Shown piece by piece: positions 13,437 to 24,856 of a stretch of 64,000 nucleotides of DNA. The stretch covers positions 224,149,622 to 224,213,621 of the forward strand of contig NC_053039.3 in NCBI RefSeq assembly GCF_002575655.3, read 5' to 3'. Both the position numbers and the translations under genes were made by a program. The notes beneath the pieces are model-generated. The model worked only from the letters and a program-made list of their open reading frames with translations, had not been told where the DNA came from and searched no databases. Position 1 is the first letter of the stretch, and the number at the start of each line of letters is the position of its first letter. This stretch comes from Aegilops tauschii subsp. strangulata. Taxonomy: Eukaryota; Streptophyta; Magnoliopsida; Poales; Poaceae.

Positions 13437-15728
13437 ATCACTTCTCCTTGAACAGCAAACTTGATTTCGAGTTTGTGTCCTACCTGTGGTTCCAATAACC
13501 TTTCGCTTTCATCATTCCTTTGACTTGATCTCGTCGTCGATCAGTTACATCTTGTTGAAAACCTCTCGACAAATTTGTCGTGATCATTGTCAACAATTTG
13601 ACTTCTTCCAAGTTGTGTGTCGAAATTCAGGATGAGAAATACCATCCTTGCCCCTTGATGAATTGTGTTATCATCGACAACATTCTTGCCTCCCCCCAAC
13701 ACAAACTTATTCATATTTTGTGTTGTATCTTGATTTCCCTGCTATCCAACTTATGTTAAGTTCTACCGCGGAGTATTACTATCTTTGATGTCAAGAATGT
13801 TGTGAGGATTGCTCCACCTCTTAAGAATTCTTGCTATAATGATACTTCTCACCATCACCATTCTTTCTTGGTCCTCGTGTTGATTCCAACCGGGGTACCC
13901 ACAAGTGGTTTGTGATGTGTAAATTCTAAACTTCTAGCAACCCTATTGCTTTGAAGTTATTGGTCTATAGTTTCATTCTACGTCTATGGCTTATTGAATT
14001 ATCATTCGAACAATGATTGTGCTTCCTAGCCCATATTTCGGGTGCACCGTCAACCAATGTTCAATCGTGTATGTTTCCTCGAGCATACCTCATTCTATCA
14101 TTTGAACTGACAAAAGCTATCTCCTTGTACACATAATTGTGGAAATCCATCTTTTGGAAATCTCAATGGAATGTCGCTGAGTCCATCAGCCACCTCCTAA
14201 CCCTCTCCTTGGTTTAATGATGAACTCTTGTTTCAGAACTTGCTTTCATAGTTCATTTCCCGAGAATCTTACAATGTCATCCCATCAAATTGTGCTGCTC
14301 CTTTTCTTCTCAGGCATCCTAAGCCTGAGGTATCGTGACACCAATCAGATCTGAATCTCGGTCAGATATGATGGTTGGGACATATTTCCAAGAGTTATAA
14401 CATTGGTCTCTACATAACCCGATAAGGTGGTGTCTTTGCTTAGCACCCCTAGCCAGAGGACCTTTTGTTATAATTTCCTTTTTAGCAAGGTTAACCATTC
14501 TTCCATGAGGAAATTGAAAGACTTATTCTATATGTTGTTCCTGGTGAATCCTTGTATATTCCAAGTCTGTCTTTTGCTTGAAGACCATGTCAATGCTATC
14601 TCGAAGCATGTCTGTGGTACTCCGAATTTCAATAAGAACATTTGAAGCACAATGCTAAACTTTCTTTATCAATTATCCAAACACCGTTGTATGGGTAATG
14701 GCATGAAATTTCTCTCCTCTTTCCTAAAGGGTTTTCTACGTTATATCCCGACATGGATATCATGCTCTGCTTACCCTTGGGAAGAATATACCCTTGAAAT
14801 ATGTGTTTAAACACATTTTCCTTTCCATTGTTCTGTTTAATCTGATAATGATATTTTCCTTTCCATTGTTTTGTTTAACCCTTCTTGAGTTCTATATGAT
14901 CTAAGCAGTAATATTCTCCTGCTTATGTAAACACCTCGGTGTACAATTCTGTCAGCAAGACCCTGTTACTATTGTTGATGACATCCCGGTAGCCACCAAT
15001 GGACGAGAACTTTGCCTAATGGTCCGCCTCGTTTCGACGAGCAGGAAAATGGTTCTCTTCGTCCCTCGCCCTTGGTACCAACGTGTTGCCGACATAACTG
15101 ACAGGGTACTCTCTGACATGCCTTGCTATCATGTCCGTGCAAGATGTCACTGCTCCTATAAAAAAACCACATGGTGGGCCCATAACCCACAGTTCCACAG
15201 GATCGAAACCTGACTCTCTTGTACACCCCTGTTCCCAAGGTTATTCCTCATGCTTGGCTTCATATGTAATTCACGTGCCACCTTTCGTGAGATCATCAAT
15301 TTTGGTATCAGACACGATACTTATTCCCGTTGCTCTGGACCCTTCAGGCATCGAACGATTGCCTGCCCGCTCGAAACTTCCCCATGATACCTCCTTACTT
15401 TGCTCTCGATATTGTCTTAAATTTCCATTCGAGAGTTACTTTCCGCCACCTTCCCCGATGTTATCGACCAGATAGTCAACCGTTCAGAGGTCTGTTATTC
15501 CGAAGTTACACCTTGTCCTTCGTAAGTACGATGGAGTTCACGAAGAAAGGATGCCAGATTCATCATGATGACCTTGAGCAGGAAAAATGAAGACATCAAC
15601 GTAACGGATCAACTTCTTCGAGAAGAGCAACCAAGACCGAGAAGATTCATTAGAATTCCGTAACCAGAACTTTCCCCCGTACTCCCCTCTTAAATCTCGG
15701 GACGAGATTTCTTGTAGTGGAGGAGAAT
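13437..15728 (+). other. Right half of non-coding internal domain and PPT of LARD-like element
   Basis: Continues the C/T-rich non-coding domain. It ends with the words ctcgggacgagatttcttgt and a purine-rich run before the 3' LTR. ORFs of 60-114 codons exist but none has a retroelement domain. Confidence 0.6.
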
Positions 15729-18700
15729 TGTGACGCCCGGATAATTAGGCTACAGTAATCCCACGTTAATGATGCCACGTCACCACGATTACTGTTGTTA
15801 ATCTTGTGTTAGTTCAAAATCGATTCGAAATTCAAACTAAAAATAAAGTCAAACGGTAAAGATTTTACAAATATTAAAACTTAAATGTTGGGGTGTTGCC
15901 AAATAATGCATAGGTAATTATTGTGGAGAAACCACATTTTTATAAAAGGTTTAAATGCACTTAAATGATTAAAACAGCAGGTAAAACTATTAAATAAATA
16001 CCTTTTAAATATTATAAATTGCTAAACTATTTTGATCAGGGGTAAAACTTTCTGTGAAAGTAGTTGGAGTTCTAACTCTATTTTAGGTACGGGTTTTACT
16101 TTTGTAAAACTATAAATTATTAAATAGATGAAAGAAAGCAGAAAAGAAAAAGTAGAAATAAAACAAAGCTAAAAAAAGGAGAGAGCAACCCCCCCCCCCA
16201 CTGGGCTCCGGCCCAGCAGGCCACAGCCCCACTGGGCCAAACCACCAGGCCCAGCCGGCCACTCCCCCCACTCCCCTTATCCACTCACCCAAAACCCTAA
16301 CCTACCCCACGCACCCACTCCCCCCCCCCCCACATCGACCACTCCTCCCCGATCTGGATCGGGATCGCCCCGATCCCGCGCCCCCCGCGACCTCGACGAC
16401 GGCGCCCGTCGCCGGCGCCGCCCTGCTGACGTCGCCTCGTCGCCCTCTGCGCCTCCCCCTCTCCCCTCCTCTGCGCCCCCCCGATTGGATCAGGGGGATC
16501 GGATCGCCACCCGTCGTCGTCGACCACCGCCGCCGCACGAGGACCCGAAGCCGCCGACGCCGCCCGGTGCCGCCTCGCCGCGACGCCGCATCGCCTCGCC
16601 CTCGTCCATAGCCGCCCGGACTCCCTCGCCGGCCTGCTTCCCTCTACGCGCGACGTCCCCGACCTCCACCTCGCGCCCCGCTGCCACTCCCCTACCGGCA
16701 ATGTGAGCACCGCCGCCGCGCTCGTCTTCGTGCGAGCACCTCCCCCTCCTCCTCTTCCCCTCCGTCGCCGTGCACCCTCGCCGACCGGACCCCGAACGTG
16801 CTCACCGCACCGGCGCTTGCCCCTAACCACCGCCCCGGTACGCGCGCTCACCGCGGTCGCCGCGTTCGGCTCGTGGCCGCGGCCTCCTCCCCGTCCCGTA
16901 CCTGGGCCGCCGTCTCGCGCGCGCCCACCGTGGCCGCGCCTCGCACGCGCCCCGTCCCGTGCGTGCCCACCGTGGCCGCCTCCCCCTGCTCCCCTCGTCC
17001 CACCGCCATGCTGGCCATCCTTCGCCCGCCCAGCTCTCCGGCGTCTGACCGCGTCGGCTGCGCCCACTGCGGCCTCGCCCTCCTGGCCTCGCGCGACCCG
17101 CGCCTGTTCGCCGGTGCCCCGGCCCTCCTCGCCTCGGCGATCTGGGCGAACGCCCAGTCGGGCGCCGCAACGCCCGACCCGCCCCGTTAGTGCCCAGCGC
17201 CGTTAGGCCCCTGGGCCACTACTAGGTGGGGCCCCGCGCCCTCGATCCACTGCCCCTGCGCCCGAACCCCCTATGGGCCACAGACAGGTGGGCCCCGCGC
17301 CCAGAACGTAATTAAAAAAAAGGAAAAAAAGGAATTAAAAAATATATATAATAAATAAAAATAATTAATTAGTTAGTTAATTAACCCTGTTTAGATTAAT
17401 CTAATTTAATTAATTACTTTAATTAATAGTTATCCCTAATTACCCTAATCAGTCTATGACATGTGGGACCCACGTGTCAGATGACTGCTGACGTCAGCAT
17501 GATGTCATGCTGATGTCATCGCAACACTGTTTTGGATAATGTTGAATTAAATAATTAATGAAAATTCAGAAAATGATTAAATCTTTAGAAAATCATATAA
17601 AATAATCTGTAACTCGGATGAAAATACTTTCTACATGAAAGTTGCTCAGAACGACGAGACGAATCCGATTACGCAGTCCGTTCGTCCGCCACGCGTGCCT
17701 AGCATAGTGAACCTGCAACATTTCACCTCCGGTTCATCTGTCCGAAAACGTGAAACACCGGGGATACTTTCCCGGATGTTTCCCCCCTTCACCGGTATCA
17801 CCTCATACCGCGTTAGAACACGTCTATCTCTGCCTGTTGTCCTGTTATGCACTTGCTTGCTATGTATTTACTGTTTCTCCCCCCTCTTCTCTTCGGTAGA
17901 CCCCGTGACGATGCTGATGCCCCTGTGGTCGACTACGTCACTGACGACCCCTCCTTCTTGTCTGAGCAACCAGGCAAGCCCCCCTGATCACCAGATACCG
18001 TCTATTCTTCTCTATACTGCTTGCATTAGAGTAGTGTAGCATGTTACTGCTTTCCGTTAATCCTATCCTGATGCATAGCCTGTCATTGTTGCTACAGTTG
18101 TTACCCTTACCTGCTATCCTACTGCTTATTATAGGATGCTAGTGTTCCATCAGTGGCCCTACACTCTTATCCGTCTGCCATGCTATACTACTGGGTCGTG
18201 ATCACTTCGGGAGGTGATCATGGGTATATACTATATACATTATATACATGACACATGTGGTGACCAAAGTCGGGTCGGCTCGAGGAGTACCCGCAAGTGA
18301 TTCTGATGAGGGGGCTGAAAGGACAGGTGGCTCCACCCCGGTAGAGGTGGGCCTGGGTTCCTGACGGCCCCCGACTGTTACTTTGTGGCGGAGCGACAGG
18401 GCAGGTTGAGACCACCTAGGAGAGAGGTGGGCCTGGCCCTGGTCGGCGTTCGTAGATACTTAACACGCTTAACGAGATCTTGGTATTTGATCTGAGTCTG
18501 GCCATTTGGTCTATACGCACTAACCATCTACGCGGGAGTAGTTATGGGTATCCCGACGTCGTGGTATCAGCCGAAGCTCTTCTTGACATCAGCGACGGAG
18601 CGGCGCGCGCCGGATTGGACTGGAACGCCTACTAGGCTAGGTCTGCTTCCGGCCGCGCACGCAACGCGCAGGTGTGCAATGGGCGATGGGCCCAGACCCC

Positions 18701-19654
18701 TGCGCGCATAGGATTTAGACCGGCGTGTTGACCTCTCTGTTGAGCCTAGGTGGGGCTGCGACGTGTTGATCTTCCGCGGCCGGAAGCAGACCCAGAAAAG
18801 TGTGTCCGGCCAAATGGGATCGAGCGTGTTGGGTTATGTGGTGCACCCCTGCAGGGAAGTTTATCTATTCGAATAGCCGTGTCCCTCGGTAAAAGGACGA
18901 CCCGGAGTTGTACCTTGACCTTATGACAACTAGAACTGGATACTTAATAAAACACACCCTTCCAAGTGCCAGATATAACCCGGTGATCGCTCTCTAACAG
19001 GGTGACGAGGAGGGGATCGCCGGGTAGGATTATGCTATGCGATGCTACTTGGTGAACTTACCATCTACTCTCTTCTACATGCTGCAAGATGGAGGTGGCC
19101 AGAAGCGTAGTCTTCGACAGGACTAGCTATCCCCCCTTATTCTGGCATTCTGCAGTTCAGTCCACTGATATGGCCCTTTACACATATACCCATGCATATG
19201 TAGTGTAGCTCCTTGCTTGCGAGTACTTTGGATGAGTACTCACGGTTGCTTTTCTCCCTCTTTTCCCCTTCCTATACCTGATTGTCGCAACCAGATGCTG
19301 GAGTCCAGGAGCTAGAGATCCCGAGGATGATTCTACATGGAGTTCGGCTTTGAGGAGTAGTTAGGAGGTCCCAGGCAGGAGGCCTTGCCTTTTCGATCGT
19401 TGCTACTTTTGTGCTAGCCTTCTTAAGGCAAACTTGTTTAACTTATGTCTGTACTCAGATATTGTTGCTTCCGCTGACTCGTCTATGATCGAGCAATTGT
19501 ATTCGAGCCCTCGAGGCCCCTGGCTTGTATTATGATGCTTGTATGACTTATTTATGTTGTAGAGTTGTGTTGTGATATCTTCCCGTGAGTCCCTGATCTT
19601 GATCGTACACATTTGCGTGCATGATTAGTGTACGGTCAAATCGGGGGCGTCACA
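15729..19654 (+). repeat. 3' LTR of LARD-like element (3926 bp)
   Basis: Direct repeat of 3971-7818 with scattered substitutions and small indels. It holds an extra segment around 17,190-17,290 with a repeated gggccac...aggtgggccc word, so the shorter left LTR may have lost sequence between short repeats. Confidence 0.9.
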
Positions 19655-19659
19655 TCTCC
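19655..19659. repeat. Target-site duplication TCTCC (right)
   Basis: Matches 3966-3970. Confidence 0.95.
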
Positions 19660-19900
19660 CATCAAAGAATTCACCTTGCAAGCCAATACACACAATAGCC
19701 CAAACGGCGAGGTTATGTCCGAGAATGTGCATTTTCATCTTATGCTTCCAACTAGCGAAATTAGTACCATCAAAGTAAGGACCTCTACGGTGGTAATTTC
19801 CCTCGCTAGACGCCCTACTCTCCTAGGTTGTGAAACCAAGGCTATGATCACCAAAGCTATGGAAATCAAGGCAAATGGAGACCAAAGCTCTGATACCACT
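19660..19900 (-). pseudogene. gag: 5' end of gag and PBS of family I element, separated from the rest by the LARD-like insertion
   Basis: On the minus strand this is the PBS (complement of 19,887-19,898) then the first ~60 gag codons, continuing at 3970 once the 15.7 kb insertion is removed. The start codon seen as ATG in the copies at 191 and 44,715 is AGG here (near 19,823), so this copy has also lost its initiator. Confidence 0.75.
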
Positions 19901-21550
19901 TGTAGGATCGAAGTATGTCTAGAGGGGGGTGATTAGACTACTTGACCAAATAAAAATCTAGCCTTTTCCCAATTTTATGTCTTGGCAGATTTTAGCAACT
20001 TATCACAAGTCAAGCAATCAACCTACACATACAATTCTAAGAGTACAGCAACAAAATTTAAATCATTGCATATGAAGTTAAGGGGGAGGAGTTTGGAGGG
20101 AGCAAACGCGATGTAGACACAGAGATTTTTGGCGTGGTTCTGATAGGTGGTGCTATCGTACATCCACGTTGACGGAGACTTCAACCCACGAAGGGTAAAG
20201 GTTGCGCGAGTCCACGGAGGGCTCCACCCACGAAGGGTCCATGAAGAAGCAACCTTGTCTATCCCACCATGGCCATCGCCCTTGAAGGACTTGCCTCACT
20301 TGGGTAGATCTTCATGAAGTAGGCGATCTCCTTGCCCTTACAAACACCTTGGTTCAACTCCACAATCTTGACGGAGGCTCCCAAGTGACACCTGACCAAT
20401 CTAGGAGACACCACTCTCCAAGAGGTAATAGATGGTGTTTTGATGATGAACTCCTTGCTCTTGTGCTTCAAATGATAGTCTCCCAACACTCAATTCTCTC
20501 TCACAGATTTGGATTTGGTGGAAAGATGATTTGAGTGGAAAGCAACTTGGGGAAGGCTATCAATATTCTTGTGGTTGGATTGGAATACCTTGGTGTCAAC
20601 ACATGAGTAGGTGGTTCTCTCTCAGAAAATGAATGTTGGAAGTGTAGGCACGTTCTGATGGCTCTCCTCACGAATGGAGGAAGGGTTGAGGGGTATATAT
20701 AGCGTCCACACAAAATCTAACCGTTACACACAATTTACCAAACTCGGTGGGACCGAATAGTGAAACTCAGTCAGACCGATTTAGTTCAAAATGTGAACGT
20801 TAGGTTTTTCGGTGGGACCGACATGGTCAACTCGGTGGGACCGATATGCTAGGGTTAGGGCATAACTTGGTCTCGATGAGACTGATCACATGAACTCGGT
20901 GAAACCGATTTCAGTAACAGGCAAACAGAGGGTTGGTCAGGCAAACTCGGTGGGACCGATCGCTCATTTTGGTGAGACTGAAACATTACGAAAAGGAAAC
21001 AGAGAGTTTAGATTGCGAACTCGGTGGGACCGATCGCTCATTTTGGTTAGACTAAAACATTACGAAGGGAAACAGAGAGTTTGCAATCCCATCTCGGTGA
21101 GATCGAGATCCCTATCGGTGAGACCGAACTGATTAGGGTTTCTGGCTATGGCTATGTCAAGTGAACTCGGTGGCGCCGGATAGATCAAATCGGTGGGCCG
21201 AGTTTGACTTTAGGTTTAGGACATATGTGGAAATGAGAAAGTGGTTGAGGGTTTTGGAGCATATCACTAAGCATTTTGAGCAAGCAAGCCATTAAGCAAC
21301 ACCTCATCCCCTTTTAATAGTATTGGCTTTTCCTATGGACTCAATGTGGTCTTGGATCACTAAAAATGAAAAAGTAGAGTCTTGTGCTTTTGCCAATATG
21401 TGTCCTTAGCATTTTGAGGGGTCCACATCTCTAGTCCATGCCATGCCAATCATTGAACTTTCTGAAATGATCATCTTGAAAGAGTATTAGTTCAATGAGC
21501 TATATGTTGCTAAGAATTACCAAAACCACCCAGGATTAGTTGCACTTTCA
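19901..21550 (-). mobile_element. 5' LTR of family I Copia-like element
   Basis: 1650 bp, minus orientation, TGAAAGTGCAAC...GATCCTACA. Closely matches 275-1907. A CGGT-NNN-ACCG dyad array lies at 20,744-21,200, upstream of a TATA-like box near 20,694-20,700 (complement). Its right edge cuts into the CACTA element (sequence from 21,551 on), so it inserted there. The matching TSD would be beyond the left window edge. Confidence 0.85.
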
Positions 21551-21817
21551 GCTCCGGCGTCCCTGCGCGCGCTCTGCTTGCCATTGAGGCAATTTTCCAA
21601 TGGCAACGGTTAATAATTGTCTTACATATTTAGGATAATTTAAAATGCCACATCCGGCAACGCCCAAAGCACTCACAACCTACATATGCATACAATTATA
21701 GTAAAATATAGGCTAAAAGGTTGAGTTGGCGGCCTTTCGACGACATTCTTCTCGGACTCCATGATCAGCATAGCACCCTTGCGGCCGTTCATTCCAAGTG
21801 TCCCGACCCGCCTCCGC

Positions 21818-22426
21818 CTACAGCGATGCTGGCACTGGAAGCTCTTGGGGCTGCTGGGCCTCTTCTAGAAGAACTTGACAGGGTGCAATCGTGCGCATGA
21901 CATCTCCGCAGAACCGCTCCATTTCCATGTCTCTAGCCTGGCAGCAAATTTCGTCCGTCACCTGCATCCTCAAGATACCATGTTGGTGATGTTCTACTTT
22001 ATCGGGGATCTCAACTCCGCCAAGGATGCACTCGAGCCTGGCCACCACATCATCGGGATCGAGGTTGACATGGCCGCCGTCGGCAATGATGAAGTCGTGG
22101 GCTAGCTGTGTCTTGACTGAATCGCAAAGGTCCTCTGCCCATTCCTTGCGGGGCATTAGGCTCTCGATGAGCACTAGTGATGGCGGCTCTTCGGGTGGGT
22201 TGTCGATCATGCTTGCACCGTGGATGGCAAACTGCTCATCACACTTCCTCTACAATATGTCAATTGTGCGCCCAAGGACTGTCACGTCGATATCGCTGTC
22301 GATGGGCCATGGTGCCTGCACCGGCCGATGAAGCTCTTGCTCCCCGACCTGCTCCGGCTCGTTCTCCTTGCGGAAGATGTAACGCAAGTAGGGGTCGACG
22401 TCAAAGCTTTGGTCTTTGCCTGGCAT
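21818..22426 (-). pseudogene. CACTA-associated ORF of unknown function, one internal stop
   Basis: A 202-residue reading frame starting at the ATG at 22,426 (MPGKDQSFDVDPYLRYIF...) and ending at 21,818. A single in-frame TAG lies about 58 codons in (near 22,252); downstream the frame resumes as RKCDEQFAIHGASMIDN. No transposase (TnpD/TnpA) motif is evident. It is acidic and helix-rich, with Cys and Met near the C-terminus. Position and orientation, reading inward from the terminus, suggest the element's second gene or a captured exon. Alternatively the TAG lies in an unrecognised intron. Confidence 0.45.
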
Positions 22427-22849
22427 GTATGGAATAACTAATTGTAGATGGGTGAGGACTAGATATGTGCACAGTGTCGCGACGGTGCGTTGCCGCCTGG
22501 GTTATATGCAGCAAGCCATTAGCTGGTGGCGGGAAACCGATGAGGGAAGAGGCGGGGATTTTATAATTGACCCATCTGGACCGCGTAAAGCATTCGCTGG
22601 AGCGCGGGAAGACTAAGTGGAGAACACAACCCGAATATTGTATGTGGTGCGACGTGTTATCTATCACACATGTGTTAACATAAGGAAACATATGTGTAAC
22701 TTACTAATCATCGCACACGAGTACCCACAGACGCATCGTGTGCGATACTCCTAGCCACCGCAAGCAACTAGTTTGCATTTTTCAAAGTTTTTTGTACACA
22801 TAGAATTGCACACGAATTAAGTATAGTAACCGTCTGTGTTATAATTTCT

Positions 22850-23250
22850 CATCACAAACAGTTCATCTGAATGGGTTGTTTGCCGCATATCACATACATC
22901 TTGTTTACATGAATCGAATGTGTTCTTTTGGCTCATTGCAAACAGTTCATCTATCTGAACTGTATGCCGCATTTCACACAAATGTTGTTAAGTTGATCCA
23001 GTTCTGTTGTGTTCCCTAATCGAAAACAGTTCGTCCGAGAGAATTGTATGCCGTATATAACACACACCTAGATCTGGCTAACCGTTTCTGTTGCATTCCC
23101 TGATAGCAAACAATTCATCAGAGCGAACTGTATGCGTATATCGCACACACACCTTGATATGGCTGCCCGTTTCTGTTGTTCTGTCTCATCGCAAACAGTT
23201 CGTATGGATCAACCGTATGCCCTGCATCGCACACGCAACTAAAATCTGAA
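22850..23250. repeat. Subterminal repeats of CACTA, ~84-85 bp period, with a hairpin in each unit
   Basis: Five units carry ACAGTTC (or a one-base variant) at 22,857, 22,942, 23,026, 23,110 and 23,195. In several units this is followed a few bases later by GAACTGT, giving a 7-bp stem, perfect at 22,942-22,963. Each is followed by a TGCCGCAT...CGCACAC-type segment. CACTA subterminal repeats are known transposase-binding regions; the specific protein is inferred. Confidence 0.8.
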
Positions 23251-23372
23251 CTGTGTTGTATGTCTCTGCCATTGCAAACGTTTTGCACCTCTTTTGATGG
23301 GTTTTTTACATCCCCGTTTGTGATTAATGCATCGCACATAGTTTAGTTAAAGGGTCTCTGATCGTAGTGTCT

Positions 23373-24856
23373 CGTTAGCAGCATCCTGCAGTAGTGTACT
23401 GCCAAGTGCCAGTTGCTGTTTTTGCTTGTTTTTTACTTCGCAGAATATCCATATCAAATGGAGTCCAAACGCACCGAAACTTTTTGGAGATTTTTTTTGG
23501 ACTAGAAGACAACTTGGGAGCCAAGGAAGCACCAAACGGGAGGCCCATGGGCCCACCACCCACCTGGCGTGCCAGAGGCCCCTAGCACGCCCTGATGGGT
23601 GGTGAGGCCCATGGAGGTCTCCTCCACCGCCTCTCAGCTCTATAAATACCCAAATATGCCACAAACCCCAGGGGAGCGATCGAAACACAATTCCAGGCGC
23701 CGCAAGTTCCAGAACCACGAGATCCAATCTAGAGGCCCTTTTCGGCACTCTGCCAGAGGGGAACACGATCACGGAGGGGTTCATCATCCTCATTGGTGCT
23801 CCTCCGATGATGCGTGAGTAGTTCACCATAGACCTACGGGTCCGTAGGCAGTAGCTAGATGGCTTCTTCTCTCTTTTTGATTCTCAATACAATGTTCTCC
23901 TCGATGTTCTTGGAGATCTATTTGATGTAATGAATTTTTGCGGTGTGTTTGTTGGAATCTGATGAAGTGCGAGTTTATGATCAGATCTATCCATGAATAT
24001 TATTTGAGTTTTCTTTGATCTCTTATATGCATGATTGTTATAGCCTAGTATTTCTTCTCTGAATCTTTGGTTTAGTTAGGCCAACTATATCATTTTTCTT
24101 GTAATGGGAAGAGGTGCTTTATGATGGGTTCGATCTTGCGGTGTCCTCTCACCCAGTGACAGAAGGGGTAGCAAAGCACACATGTATTTTTGCTATTAAG
24201 GATAAAAAGATGGGGAATATTCCTACATGAATAGATATTGTCTACATCATGTCATCTTTCTTATTGCATTACTCCGTTTCTCCATGAACTTAATACACCA
24301 GATGCATGTTGGATAGCGATCGATGTGTGGAGTAACAGTCGTAGATGCAGGTAGGAGTCGGTCTACTAATCTTGGACATGATGCCTATATACATGATCAT
24401 TGCCTTGGATATCGTCATAATTATTTGCTCTTTTATCAATTGCCCAACAGTAATTTCTTTACCCACCGTATGCTATTTTCTCGAGAGAAGCCACTAGTGA
24501 AATCTATGGCCCCGGGGTCTATCTTTTATCATATTGTTTTCAGATCTATTATTCCAAAAACCCCAAAATACCTTGCTGCACTTTTTCTTTACTTGTTTTA
24601 TTTTTTGTTTTTGCTAGATCTATTTATCCAATCTCATATAATTTAATCTATCTTTTTACCGTAGAGGGAATGACAACCCCTTTTGCGCGTCGGGTTGCAA
24701 GTATTTGTTCTTTATATGCAGGTATCATTTACATAGTGTTTCTTGGTTCTCCTACTTGATTGACAACCTTGGTTTCATAACTGAGGGAAATACTTACCTT
24801 AGTTGTGATGCATCATCCCTTCCTCTTTGGGGAAATACCAACGCAATGTAAGCCAC
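23373..24856 (+). mobile_element. LTR-like retroelement remnant, family not assigned
   Basis: Non-coding sequence with a promoter-like TATAAATA at 23,641-23,648, then a transcribed-leader-like tract rich in the words gatgcatg, gcggtgtcct and cccagtgacag. The style is of a Triticeae gypsy LTR and leader. It directly follows the CACTA terminus and ends abruptly near 24,856 where gag-like minus-strand sequence begins. No paired LTR or TSD is visible, so the boundaries are approximate. Confidence 0.4.

Larger units (their letters stand above)
3971..19654 (+). mobile_element. LARD-like non-autonomous LTR retrotransposon (15.7 kb including a nested solo LTR)
   Basis: Complete element bounded by TSD TCTCC. 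The LTRs at 3971-7818 and 15,729-19,654 both start TGTGACGCCCGGATAATTAG and end GGGGGCGTCACA. A PBS follows the left LTR, and a purine-rich GTGGAGGAGAAT precedes the right LTR. The internal domain is about 4.2 kb after subtracting the nested LTR and shows no gag or pol reading frame. Very long LTRs with a non-coding internal domain fit the LARD class described from Triticeae. Orientation follows the PBS/PPT order. I do not assign a named family. Confidence 0.85.
21551..23369 (-). mobile_element. CACTA transposon, truncated by the family I insertion
   Basis: The right terminus, read on the minus strand, is CACTACGATCAGAGACCC, a CACTA-type inverted terminus ending at 23,369. Next to it lie about 500 bp of subterminal repeats, then a degenerate ORF. 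The other terminus is not in the window because the family I element, whose far end is off the left side, interrupts it. Confidence 0.75.

Noticed and set aside
15016..15238. Minus-strand ORFs around 15.0-15.2 kb as a gene
   Set aside because: Short overlapping frames on both strands in the non-coding LARD internal domain, with no motif.
22850..23250. CRISPR-like regular spacing of repeats
   Set aside because: This is a plant nuclear context. The units are diverged, the spacers are also similar between units, and they adjoin a CACTA terminus.
23375..23829. 160-codon minus-strand ORF as a gene
   Set aside because: It runs antisense through an LTR-like promoter region, and its composition matches neither a domain nor a signal peptide with a sensible continuation.
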